Shown: in pieces, positions 7,152 to 14,944 of the stretch
Numbering within the stretch: the first letter of the stretch is position 1
Layout of the letters: each line of letters starts with the position of its first letter
Assembly: GCF_007558865.1 (NCBI RefSeq)
Contig: NZ_VLPK01000001.1
Span: forward strand, 2,337,485-2,401,484
From: Mucilaginibacter corticis
Lineage (GTDB): Bacteria; Bacteroidota; Bacteroidia; Sphingobacteriales; Sphingobacteriaceae
DNA length: 64,000 nucleotides
Direction of reading: 5' to 3'
Position numbers and translations under genes: made by a program
Notes under the pieces: model-generated
Database searches by the model: none
The model's input: the letters and a program-made list of their open reading frames with translations, nothing else
What the model was told of the DNA's origin: nothing

Positions 7152-7517
7152 ATGGAAACCGAAAAAACATGCCTTGATTGTGGTAAGCCCATACATGGCC
7201 GTGCCGATAAGAAGTTTTGTAACGACCTGTGCCGCAACAACTACAACAACCAGCTTAACAGCAACAGCTACAACATGGTGCGCAACATCAACAATATCCT
7301 TAAACGTAACCGCAGGATACTGGAAGAGCTAAATCCTACCGGGAAGACCAAAACCACCACAGCTAAGATGGCTGCTAAAGGCTTTAACTTTAAGTACCTC
7401 ACCAATAAGTATGATACCCAAAACGGCAAAACCTACCACTTCTGTTACGAGTACGGCTACCTGCCGCTTGAAGGCGACGAGGTGTTGCTGGTAAAACGCG
7501 AGGAGAAAATCGATTAG
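7152..7517 (+). CDS. Small zinc-ribbon protein (DUF2116-like)
   Basis: 121 aa from ATG at 7152. The N-terminus has a four-Cys zinc ribbon, CLDCGKPIHGRADKKFCNDLC, with C-x2-C and C-x4-C spacing. Next is an Asn-rich basic region (RNNYNNQLNSNSYNMVRNIN, NILKRNRRILEEL), and a C-terminal part ending in LPLEGDEVLLVKREEK. Such Cys-x2-Cys plus 'KFCSDxCR' proteins are common in Bacteroidota and may bind nucleic acid; function is unknown. A longer in-frame start (TTG at 7107) would begin inside the palindromic operator and is rejected. It is divergent from ssb. Confidence 0.75.
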   Translation: METEKTCLDCGKPIHGRADKKFCNDLCRNNYNNQLNSNSYNMVRNINNILKRNRRILEELNPTGKTKTTTAKMAAKGFNFKYLTNKYDTQNGKTYHFCYEYGYLPLEGDEVLLVKREEKID

Positions 7518-7608
7518 ATTTATCATCTGATTATCAAATCAGCCGGTTCTTGCAAAACAGTGGGCTAACTCTGCGTGTTACTACCCATATTTACGGCAAA
7601 AAGTAAAC

Positions 7609-8676
7609 ATGGCAAATCTATTCTCTCCACTTACAATAAAAGACATCGAATTCAAGAACCGCATTGTGGTATCGCCCATGTGCGAATACAGCAGCGAGGA
7701 TGGTTTCGCCACTAACTGGCACCTGGTACATTTAGGCAGCAGGGCTGTCGGCGGGGCGGCCTTGGTTATTACCGAGGCTATTGCCGTATCGCCCGAGGGC
7801 CGTATCAGCTACGGCGACCTAGGCATCTACAAAGACGAACACATCAGCAAGCTAAAGGAAATAACCGACTTCATACACGAACACGGCGCTAAGGCAGGTA
7901 CGCAACTTGCCCATGCCGGCCGTAAAGCCAGTCACGATGTACCGTGGAAAGGTAACGCGCAGATCCCGTCAGATCAGCCGAATGGGTGGAAGGCTGTTGC
8001 CCCGAGCACTGTGCCCTTTGCCGCGATCGAGGAAGCCCCGCACGAACTGGACAAAGCGGGCATAGAAAAGATCAAAGCCGACTTCAAAGCCGCAGCAGTG
8101 CGCACCCTTGCCGCAGGTTTTGACATCATCGAGATCCACGCTGCGCATGGGTATCTGCTGCATGAGTTCTACTCTCCGTTGAGCAATAAGCGTACGGATG
8201 AATACGGCGGCTCATTTGATAAGCGGGTGCGCTTGCTGCTGGAGGTGGTTGATGCCGTGCAGGAGGTTTGGCCCGCGTCGCAGCCCTTGTTTGTGCGGAT
8301 CTCGTCGACCGACTGGACGGAGGGGGGCTGGGGTATTGACGACTCGGTTGCTTTGGCTAAGCTGTTGAAGGATAAGGGTGTCGACCTGGTGGATTGCTCG
8401 TCGGGCGGGAACGTGATGGCTAAGATCCCTTTGAAGCCGGGTTACCAGGTTGAGTTTGCCGAAGCCGTACGCGCCACAGGCATACTAACTGGGGCCGTGG
8501 GCCTGATAACCGAACCTAAGCAAGCCGACGAGATCATACAGTCGGGACAAGCCGATATGGTATTCATAGCGCGCGAGTTTCTGCGCGACCCGTACTTCCC
8601 GCTGCGTGCCGCGCATGAGCTGGGGTACGAAGACGTTAAATGGCCGGTACAGTACGAACGGGGGAAGTGGGGTTGA
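7609..8676 (+). CDS. namA: NADPH dehydrogenase / old yellow enzyme (YqjM-type ene-reductase)
   Basis: 355 aa FMN-dependent TIM-barrel oxidoreductase that reduces activated C=C bonds (enones and similar xenobiotics) using NADPH; cytosolic. Visible marks of the YqjM class: LFSPLTIKDIEFKNRIVVSP then MCEYSS with the flavin-tuning Cys, HAGRKAS, EIHAAHGYLLHEF with the two active-site His, SPLSNKRTDEYGGS, and REFLRDPYFPLRAA at the C-terminus. The length is normal for the class. It is codon-rich in GC relative to the flanking intergenic DNA. It stands alone, with a word-repeat hairpin region downstream. Confidence 0.92.
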   Translation: MANLFSPLTIKDIEFKNRIVVSPMCEYSSEDGFATNWHLVHLGSRAVGGAALVITEAIAVSPEGRISYGDLGIYKDEHISKLKEITDFIHEHGAKAGTQLAHAGRKASHDVPWKGNAQIPSDQPNGWKAVAPSTVPFAAIEEAPHELDKAGIEKIKADFKAAAVRTLAAGFDIIEIHAAHGYLLHEFYSPLSNKRTDEYGGSFDKRVRLLLEVVDAVQEVWPASQPLFVRISSTDWTEGGWGIDDSVALAKLLKDKGVDLVDCSSGGNVMAKIPLKPGYQVEFAEAVRATGILTGAVGLITEPKQADEIIQSGQADMVFIAREFLRDPYFPLRAAHELGYEDVKWPVQYERGKWG

Positions 8677-8678
8677 TG

Positions 8679-8790
8679 GTCATTAGTCATTAGGTCATTA
8701 GTCATTAGTGTCGGCTTTAACAACAATGACCAATGACTGACTTTCAACAATGACTAATGACCAAGGCGAATGCCTAATGACTAATGACTG
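8679..8790. repeat. Word-repeat hairpin (ATTAGTCATT family)
   Basis: Tandem copies of GTCATTA on one side (GGTCATTAGTCATTAGGTCA) and of its complement TAATGAC on the other (CCTAATGACTAATGACTGA) fill nearly the whole gap between namA and the OsmC gene. The two sides can pair. There is no coding potential. Confidence 0.75.
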
Positions 8791-8834
8791 AATTAACTAT
8801 ATTTACATACACAACAATTTAAAACTTAACCATT

Positions 8835-9254
8835 ATGAAACGCACCGCACACGCCCATTGGAACGGCACTTTAACCGAAGGTAAGGGAGAGATATCTACC
8901 CAAAGCACCATCCTTAACAATACCCAGTACTCATTCAAAACCCGCTTTGCCGATGGCGTTGGTACCAACCCTGAGGAGCTGATAGCTGCTGCGCATGCCG
9001 GTTGCTTCACCATGGCTGTTGGCGCTGCCCTGTCGCAGGCCGGCTTTACACCTGGCGACCTGAATACTGATGCCATACTTGACCTTGACATGCAGGCACT
9101 GGTTATCGTTGGCATCCATTTAGAGTTAAAGGGCTCTGTTATCGACGGTGTATCTGAAGACAAGTTTAAGGAGATAGCCGAAGGCGCGAAGGCCAATTGC
9201 ATCGTATCAAAAGCATTGAGCGTGCCTATTACGCTGAACATCAGCTACCAATAA
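8835..9254 (+). CDS. OsmC-family peroxiredoxin
   Basis: 139 aa, thiol-dependent organic hydroperoxide reductase of the OsmC/Ohr fold, OsmC branch. The two reactive cysteines are visible: HAGCFTMAVGAALS (peroxidatic, about residue 56) and AKANCIVSKAL (about residue 123). N-terminal AHWNGTLTEGKGEI and the TNPEELIAAAHAGC motif are typical. It is cytosolic and probably protects against peroxides. A TATATTTA element about 30 nt upstream of the ATG may be its -7 box. It is followed by a strong terminator. Confidence 0.9.
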   Translation: MKRTAHAHWNGTLTEGKGEISTQSTILNNTQYSFKTRFADGVGTNPEELIAAAHAGCFTMAVGAALSQAGFTPGDLNTDAILDLDMQALVIVGIHLELKGSVIDGVSEDKFKEIAEGAKANCIVSKALSVPITLNISYQ

Positions 9255-9300
9255 CCAACCGTAGCGGCACAATACTTTGTGTCTCTCTGTTGAGCTAATA

Positions 9301-9334
9301 ACAAAGACGCCCCGGCATATCGGGGCGTCTTTGT
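9301..9334 (+). terminator. Rho-independent terminator after the OsmC gene
   Basis: A 13-bp stem ACAAAGACGCCCC / GGGGCGTCTTTGT with an 8-nt loop is followed by TTTAG. It stands about 45 nt after the OsmC stop codon. Confidence 0.85.
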
Positions 9335-9370
9335 TTTAGTGGGTGCAGGAAGCGGCGGACCCGTGCGATT

Positions 9371-9475
9371 TCCTCCCCACGGGAGGGTGCAGGGAGGGGT
9401 TTGAACGTCTTTGCGTTGCTACCAACCCCTCCCTGCCAATGCACGGGCAGCCGCACCTTCCCCATGGGAGGGATT
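9371..9475. repeat. GC-rich hairpin repeat (CCTCCC / GGGAGG family)
   Basis: Complementary blocks CCTCCCCACGGGAGG, GCAGGGAGGGGTTTG, ACCCCTCCCTGC and TTCCCCATGGGAGGG can form a two-part structure. A close relative is at 17353-17460. Shorter CCCCTTTAGGGG relatives sit at 34991-35020, 41202-41245 and 44940-44962. Confidence 0.7.
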
Positions 9476-9508
9476 TGATCGCCTATGCCTGTTTGTGGAC
9501 AAGGGCAA

Positions 9509-9624
9509 CTGTACCAAACTGAATGTGTCCCGGTGATACACTTTGGTACACCTGTTTTTAAAACTGCCTGTAAAACAATTGCTTAACTTTTTGAAATTGA
9601 CTTGATGATACAGTTTGGTACACT
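9509..9624. promoter_or_regulatory. Three copies of a TTTGGTAC operator-like motif
   Basis: Copies: CTGTACCAAACTG (about 9509-9521, opposite orientation), GATACACTTTGGTACACC (about 9535-9552) and GATACAGTTTGGTACACT (about 9607-9624). The first two form an imperfect inverted pair; the third is a direct repeat of the second 72 nt away. The pattern is like binding sites of a dimeric regulator (GntR/MocR-like sites are one possibility), but no regulated gene or regulator is adjacent. Confidence 0.45.
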
Positions 9625-9734
9625 TTTTTTGCCTTTTTGGTGATTTTTGATGCTGTGTTTAGTGACAATGTAGCGCCACCATAATTTTAATTAATGTTTA
9701 TTACGGCACACGCAAATAGGATGCTTAGGGAAAG

Positions 9735-9974
9735 CTATAAATTCCTTAACCTAATTAAGTTGTCAGAAACAGGTTCAAATAAATGTAGATACCGACCCTT
9801 ACTTTTGGTAGATCGTAGCATAACTTGTTTTGCTAAAGTTATGTTGCCTTTACGTTCAGGGAATAAATTTCTATCTGTTATGAACTTCTCTATTTCTTCA
9901 AAAGATGCAGTACGATTTTCTTTACTTATTAAAGCCAATACAATTGCTTCATGCAGTTTTAATAGATTTTTCAT
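9735..9974 (-). CDS. Small HARE-HTH-like protein coupled to the Type III restriction gene
   Basis: 79 aa. The pattern LHEAIVLALISKENRTASFE / EIEKFITDRNLFPERKGN / TLAKQVMLRSTKSKGRYLHL, ending LIRLRN, fits the winged HARE-HTH (HB1, ASXL, restriction endonuclease) domain over its full length: an LhxAA-like first helix, 'xxEIxxxIxxRxLxP', then a Lys-rich helix and wing. The ATG overlaps the res stop codon (ATGA, 9974-9971), so it is translationally coupled as the third gene of the operon. HARE-HTH domains are known as fusions to restriction and chromatin proteins and may recognise modified DNA; a role in target discrimination or control is inferred. Confidence 0.65.
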   Translation of the reverse strand: MKNLLKLHEAIVLALISKENRTASFEEIEKFITDRNLFPERKGNITLAKQVMLRSTKSKGRYLHLFEPVSDNLIRLRNL

Positions 9975-12604
9975 TCTGATAATTCGGTTACAGTTGAAAC
10001 CTGTTTGTATATGACATCATCAAAAATTTTGAAATGAGCTTTACCGCATTCTATTTTCAGCTTTTCACTCCCTCTTAGTTCCTGACCGGCACTTTTCGTT
10101 TCTGCAACAAAATATATTTTTTTCTCATCTTTAAAAACGATAGCCCAATCCGGATTATAAGTTCCAATAGGAGTATCTATTTTGAACCAGAACGGTAATT
10201 TAAAATAGAACTCTATATTTTCACTGCTTTCACAATCGTTAGCAAAATCACTTTCTACTTTTGAGTCAAGGGGAATATAATTTTCGTAGATAGTTTTATC
10301 TGCATCATTGACAGTATGCTCTAAATTATTTAGATAGATCTCTATTTCATTATCTTGAAATAATTGCATCTCATACTCTTTGCTGCCAATTTTCTCATAT
10401 GTAATACCATCAATCATTAATTCATATAATACTGACCTGATGGCTACTACTGTATTATCCATAAATAGCTGTGGATTGATAAGTAGTTCTTTCACCCTGC
10501 CTGACTGTTTTAATATGTCTAAAATAGTATTTCGAGTCAATTCTGTTTTATTTTGGATATAGGATAATATATCGGGAATATCAAAACTTAAGGTGTAATC
10601 ATTTCCACTATCACTCAATAACTGCCCTTCGACACCTGTGTCAGTTATTGTTATTCTTTTTTTGGTTGATCTTATTGTTGGCTTTTTTGTTTCAGGCATT
10701 TGTCTTACGCTTTTTGCAGAAAGTATTATAAGTTCTTCAGTTTTATAATTGACATTGTACCGGGTTTTAAATTTTATCCTGTCCCATATTTCTAAAAATT
10801 TAGGATCCGCCTCGAAACCTTTTCTTAATATAACTTTATGCCGTTGACTTTTATCTTTGATCCGCCCGCTAAAATCTACACCGCATTGTTCGCTTATTTC
10901 GGTTTGCAGTTCTTTTGCAAAATCTTCAAACTTTTCATTTGCTATAACCGTCAGTCTGTTGATATTTTTATCTCTTATCCTGATGCCGTTTTGATCCACG
11001 CTTAGCCTTAATCCTCGGCCAATAGTTTGACGCTTGTCGCGTTCTGTGTTAATTTCACGTAACGTACAAATCTGGAATACATTGGGGTTGTCCCAACCTT
11101 CACGCAAGGCAGAGTGGCTAAATATAAAACGAAGTGGTGTATTGATATCAAGCAGTTTTTCTTTATCCTGCATAATGAGTTTGTAAGTATCATCATCTGC
11201 TTGTGTTTCCCCGGCAGTATCCTTAACCCTTCCTTTGCTATCTTGGGAGAAATATCCGTTATGTACATCGGCAGCATCAAAAGCATTTAAGGTTTTAAAA
11301 GCAGGTTTAGTTATTTCATGTGCATAAAGTTCTTCAAACCACCTGGCAAACTTTCCTTTTAACGTATTACCGTTTTCGTCATATTCTCGGTAATTTTTTA
11401 CTTTGTCAATAAAAAATAAGGAAAGGATTTTAATGCCTTTTTCTTTATATGCTTTTTCTTTTTTTAGATGTTCTTCTATGGTCTTGCGAATCATGAATTT
11501 CATGATCTCATCATTCATTCCACCCTGACTTTCGCCAATTGATAGCATAACGCCATTGGTTAACAATATACTGTCATTACCTGCATCTATTTCGTCAATA
11601 ATATAACCGTCATTGTAAATTTCTCTTTGGTTACTAAGTGCATATAAATCATCGCCCGATTTTACAGTAATTGATTTTTTAACGACGCCATTATTAGTAT
11701 TACAATCAATTTTAATTTTTGCAGTAATTTTGCTTTTGGCAGCAGTTATACTTTCTAACTGTACAAAAGCTTCATTCATTGCGTTTTCACTTATTACTGA
11801 ATCTACTTCGATTTGCTTTACCAAACCAAGATCATAAGCCTTGACTGGGTTAAGAGAATACATTAAATTATATACCGAGGTATGTGTTGCAGAATAGCGA
11901 AGTGTACAAAGCGGATTTAGATTTTCAATTGCACGTTTCCTGTTAACAGTTTCCATGTTTTGCGGTTCATCCACAATAACTATCGGATTAGTGCCTTGTA
12001 TAAATTCTATCGGCCTCTTACCGGTAAGTTTATCATTAGGCCTGTTGATAATGTTTTCATCTTTTGCAAAGGCATCAATATTTAAAACTAATATTTGGAT
12101 GGCGTTGCTTGACGCAAACCCACGTAAACCCGATACCTTTTTGCTGTCATAAACATCAAAATTTATTTGTGCCTTATCGTAAAGGGTTTGGAAATGCTCA
12201 TGGGTTATCTGCAGATTTTTTAAAACACCTTCGCGTATTGCAATAGATGGTACAATTATGACAAACTTTTTGAACCCGTAAAGTTTGTTTAACTCATAAA
12301 TAGTCCTTAAATAAACATAGGTTTTACCGGTGCCTGTTTCCATCTCGACGGAAAAATTCATCCCCTGCAATTCGTCCGATGCTTGTAGATCGTTATTGAT
12401 TTGAATAGATTTTACGTTATCCCATATCTGTTGTTCGGTAAGATTTAATTTATTTCCAAAGCCATTTTCTGATAATAACAAACCACTTTCGATAACACCA
12501 AATTCAAAATCACCACTGCTTAAAGGTTGCCCTTCAAATATATCAGTAATTGATTTTATGGCATCAATTTGGTAATCCTGGTTACTGTCAAAATGGAGTT
12601 TCAT
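9971..12604 (-). CDS. res: Type III restriction endonuclease subunit Res
   Basis: 877 aa, within the usual range for Res (about 870-1000). SF2 helicase motifs: Walker A ETGTGKT near residue 90, motif II DEPQNME near 211 (DExx box), and motif VI QTIGRGLRLS near 528, preceded by ALREGWDNPNVFQICTLRE. The C-terminal nuclease has PDWAIVF..(K)..VAETKS near 820-835, the PD-(D/E)xK core. Res works with Mod as a Mod2Res1-2 complex that translocates on DNA and cuts near unmodified asymmetric sites. It starts 9 nt after the mod stop and ends in an ATGA overlap with the HARE-HTH gene. It is notably AT-rich compared with flanking genes, suggesting horizontal acquisition. Confidence 0.95.
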   Translation of the reverse strand: MKLHFDSNQDYQIDAIKSITDIFEGQPLSSGDFEFGVIESGLLLSENGFGNKLNLTEQQIWDNVKSIQINNDLQASDELQGMNFSVEMETGTGKTYVYLRTIYELNKLYGFKKFVIIVPSIAIREGVLKNLQITHEHFQTLYDKAQINFDVYDSKKVSGLRGFASSNAIQILVLNIDAFAKDENIINRPNDKLTGKRPIEFIQGTNPIVIVDEPQNMETVNRKRAIENLNPLCTLRYSATHTSVYNLMYSLNPVKAYDLGLVKQIEVDSVISENAMNEAFVQLESITAAKSKITAKIKIDCNTNNGVVKKSITVKSGDDLYALSNQREIYNDGYIIDEIDAGNDSILLTNGVMLSIGESQGGMNDEIMKFMIRKTIEEHLKKEKAYKEKGIKILSLFFIDKVKNYREYDENGNTLKGKFARWFEELYAHEITKPAFKTLNAFDAADVHNGYFSQDSKGRVKDTAGETQADDDTYKLIMQDKEKLLDINTPLRFIFSHSALREGWDNPNVFQICTLREINTERDKRQTIGRGLRLSVDQNGIRIRDKNINRLTVIANEKFEDFAKELQTEISEQCGVDFSGRIKDKSQRHKVILRKGFEADPKFLEIWDRIKFKTRYNVNYKTEELIILSAKSVRQMPETKKPTIRSTKKRITITDTGVEGQLLSDSGNDYTLSFDIPDILSYIQNKTELTRNTILDILKQSGRVKELLINPQLFMDNTVVAIRSVLYELMIDGITYEKIGSKEYEMQLFQDNEIEIYLNNLEHTVNDADKTIYENYIPLDSKVESDFANDCESSENIEFYFKLPFWFKIDTPIGTYNPDWAIVFKDEKKIYFVAETKSAGQELRGSEKLKIECGKAHFKIFDDVIYKQVSTVTELSE

Positions 12605-12613
12605 ACACTGAAT

Positions 12614-14474
12614 TTATATAGTTTTAAATTCAATACCTGCATACCTCATTTGCAATACTGTATTGGTTTTTAATTGATCATCACCTTTAAAAAGATTGTC
12701 TAACATTAACACCTTTTGTGGTTTAGTTGTGAGAATTTCATCAATTAAAGTTTTACTTATTTCTTCAAGCACAATTACCAATTCATTATCATTTATAGAA
12801 TAGTATTTGTTTTTAACTTCAGTTTTATCAGTGAGTTGGTAACCAGACTTAAGCATTAACTCAAATAACATATTTTGCTCTTTACTGTCTTCGTGTGTTG
12901 GGTTTGTGAAAGCGTCTAATTGTATCACCAAATTCTCTTCGTTTATATCATCAGTTTGCCATACTTTGAAATTTGATGCATCCAACTTGAGTATTTTAAG
13001 GCCCAAATCAAGAGTGTTGTTGTCAAAAAGATCAGGATCTTCTTCCTTTTGTTTTTTTATTTTTAAAATAGAATTTTTAATACGCTCTTTTGAAAGATCG
13101 GCAATCGTCCTACAGCCAATTTGAAAAGCGATGCTTTTTTCATCGATCAGTTCAGGTAATTGAACTAGAATGAATTTTCGGTTTAATTTATCCTCCTTAT
13201 TTTGCTCTAAAACTGCTTGAGCAGTACTTCCTGATCCTGCAAAAAAATCTAAAACTATATCATTCTCTGAGGTTGAGATTGACAATAGCGATTTTAATAG
13301 CCTAATAGGTTTCGGATTATCAAATAAACCTTCTTTATTGAATAGGCTCTCCAACTCGGCAGATGCCTCTTGATTACTACCAAATCTTTCATGCCCTAAA
13401 AAATTCACAGCCGATTGTCCGTTTTTGATAGCTTCTTTTAAATATATTTTAATACGTGGAAATCCATTACCGCCATCTGTCCAATGGACTCTACCGTGTT
13501 TTAAATAATCATTAAACGTATCTTCGTTACCATACCATATAGCATCGTGTTCAACTCCTGTCGGTGTTACTAATTTATATTGAGAACCACCTCGTCCAAC
13601 TGCAGCTTTCCAAGGATTAGAAGACCAAGCGCCATTTTTATCATTATCAGGATTAACATAATCTGCTTTTCTATCTTCTGTTAAGGGTAAGCCGTAATAA
13701 GTTCCGTTTTCTTTTAACTTATTAGAATTTTTTGAATAAACTAAAATATATTCTGCAACCTTTGCTATCATTTTAGATTTATCATTTGGTTGATTATGCC
13801 TTCGTCTCCATGTCGTCATACTTTCAAAATTTTCTTCACCAAAAATTTCGTTCATTAATAAACGGAGATTATGAACTTCGTTGTCGTCAATATGCACGAA
13901 AATAACCCCATCCTCTTTGAGTAAGTTTTTAGCTAAAAATAATCTTGGGTACATCATACTTAGCCAATTGCTGTGAAAATGTCCGCTATCCTTGCTGTTT
14001 TTTCTAAACAGTCCTTGCTTAGTCAAATATCCTTCTTCATCCTTATCGCCAACCCGCTTTTCGTATTCTTTCTTATTTTCCTTAAAACTATCTGGGTAAA
14101 TAAAGCTGTCGCTGCCCGTGTTATACGGAGGGTCAATAATGATACATTTTACCTTTCCATAATATGATTTTTGGAGCACTTTAAGTACCTCTAAATTTTC
14201 GCCTTCTATAAAAACGTTTTGCGTCGTGTCAAAATTTATAGATTCTTCAGACACTGGTTTTAAAGTAGCGGTGGTAGGTATTTGCAGACATTTAAAAGCG
14301 TCAGCCTTTCCAGCCCAGTTTAAAACATATCGCTCATTGTTGAAATTTATGTCCTCACCAAACGCAGCTTTTAATTTTTCCCAATCCAGTTTTTCTTCTG
14401 AAAACAGCTCTGGGAAATGCTGTTTAAGTTCGTTTAGCTTAGTTTGCTGTATATTTAAAGATTCGCCGTCCATA
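12614..14474 (-). CDS. mod: Type III DNA-methyltransferase subunit Mod (adenine-specific)
   Basis: 620 aa from ATG at 14474 (MDGESLNIQQTKLNELK). The frame is open 112 codons further upstream, but that part reads through GC-rich intergenic DNA and is unlike any Mod. The catalytic motif DPPYNTG (Asp114) precedes the AdoMet motif DFFAGSGSTAQAV (about residue 411), the beta-class order. The central region between them (about 200-380) is the target-recognition part and is the most AT-rich. It methylates adenine in the recognition site and provides specificity to Res. First gene of the mod-res-HARE operon. Confidence 0.94.
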
Positions 14475-14549
14475 GTATTTTGATAGCTATAAATGTAAAA
14501 ACATTTTGTTTTAAACAAGCTATACATTGGGATTTCTACGATTTGCAAG

Positions 14550-14830
14550 TGCAGAGATTGCTTCGTTCCTCGCAAAGACGTTGTAGAGTAGGCGCGGTGC
14601 GTCACCTCGCTGTCCGAAGCTTGCGCCCTTATTGGAGTTGTCACCAACAAGGGCATCGGGCCTTTATGCTCGCCCTTCGAGAGCTTCAGGAGACATCCCT
14701 TTTGCGTTAACGATGGTAGCGGATACCAGCCAGTGGCTAAGGCCTGTGCAGTATGAGCGAACAGCGTGGGCCGCAGGCAACGCCCAAAACATAACCTTCG
14801 CGACAACAAAAACTATCCTCAAATCTTTCG
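14550..14830. other. GC-rich non-coding segment upstream of the restriction operon
   Basis: The gap 14475-14944 holds no credible gene. It begins with a half copy of the GTCATTGCGAG REP family (about 14553-14580), then about 250 nt of unusually GC-rich DNA with blocks such as CTGTCCGAAGCTTGCGCCC, GTTGTCACCAACAAGGGC and GTGGGCCGCAGGCAACGCCC. Open frames there appear on both strands, as expected of GC-rich repeats, and show no family features. It looks like an extragenic repeat, possibly the edge of the acquired island. Confidence 0.45.
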
Positions 14831-14944
14831 GCTGTTACATCGGGGCTTTTTATATATTTATAAAATCCCGCTGATCATAAAAACGGTGCGCTTTTTTTAA
14901 TGGTCTATGCGTGGTAATTACCCTCAAAATACAGCTTTGGCACT

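Noticed and set aside
14475..14809. N-terminal extension of Mod by 112 residues upstream of ATG 14474
   Set aside because: The extension is encoded by GC-rich intergenic repeat DNA, looks unlike any Mod protein, and ATG 14474 gives the standard N-terminus and a normal 620-aa length.
14480..14874. Plus-strand open frames in the restriction-island upstream gap
   Set aside because: They overlap one another in different frames, show no family motif and arise from GC-rich repeat sequence.
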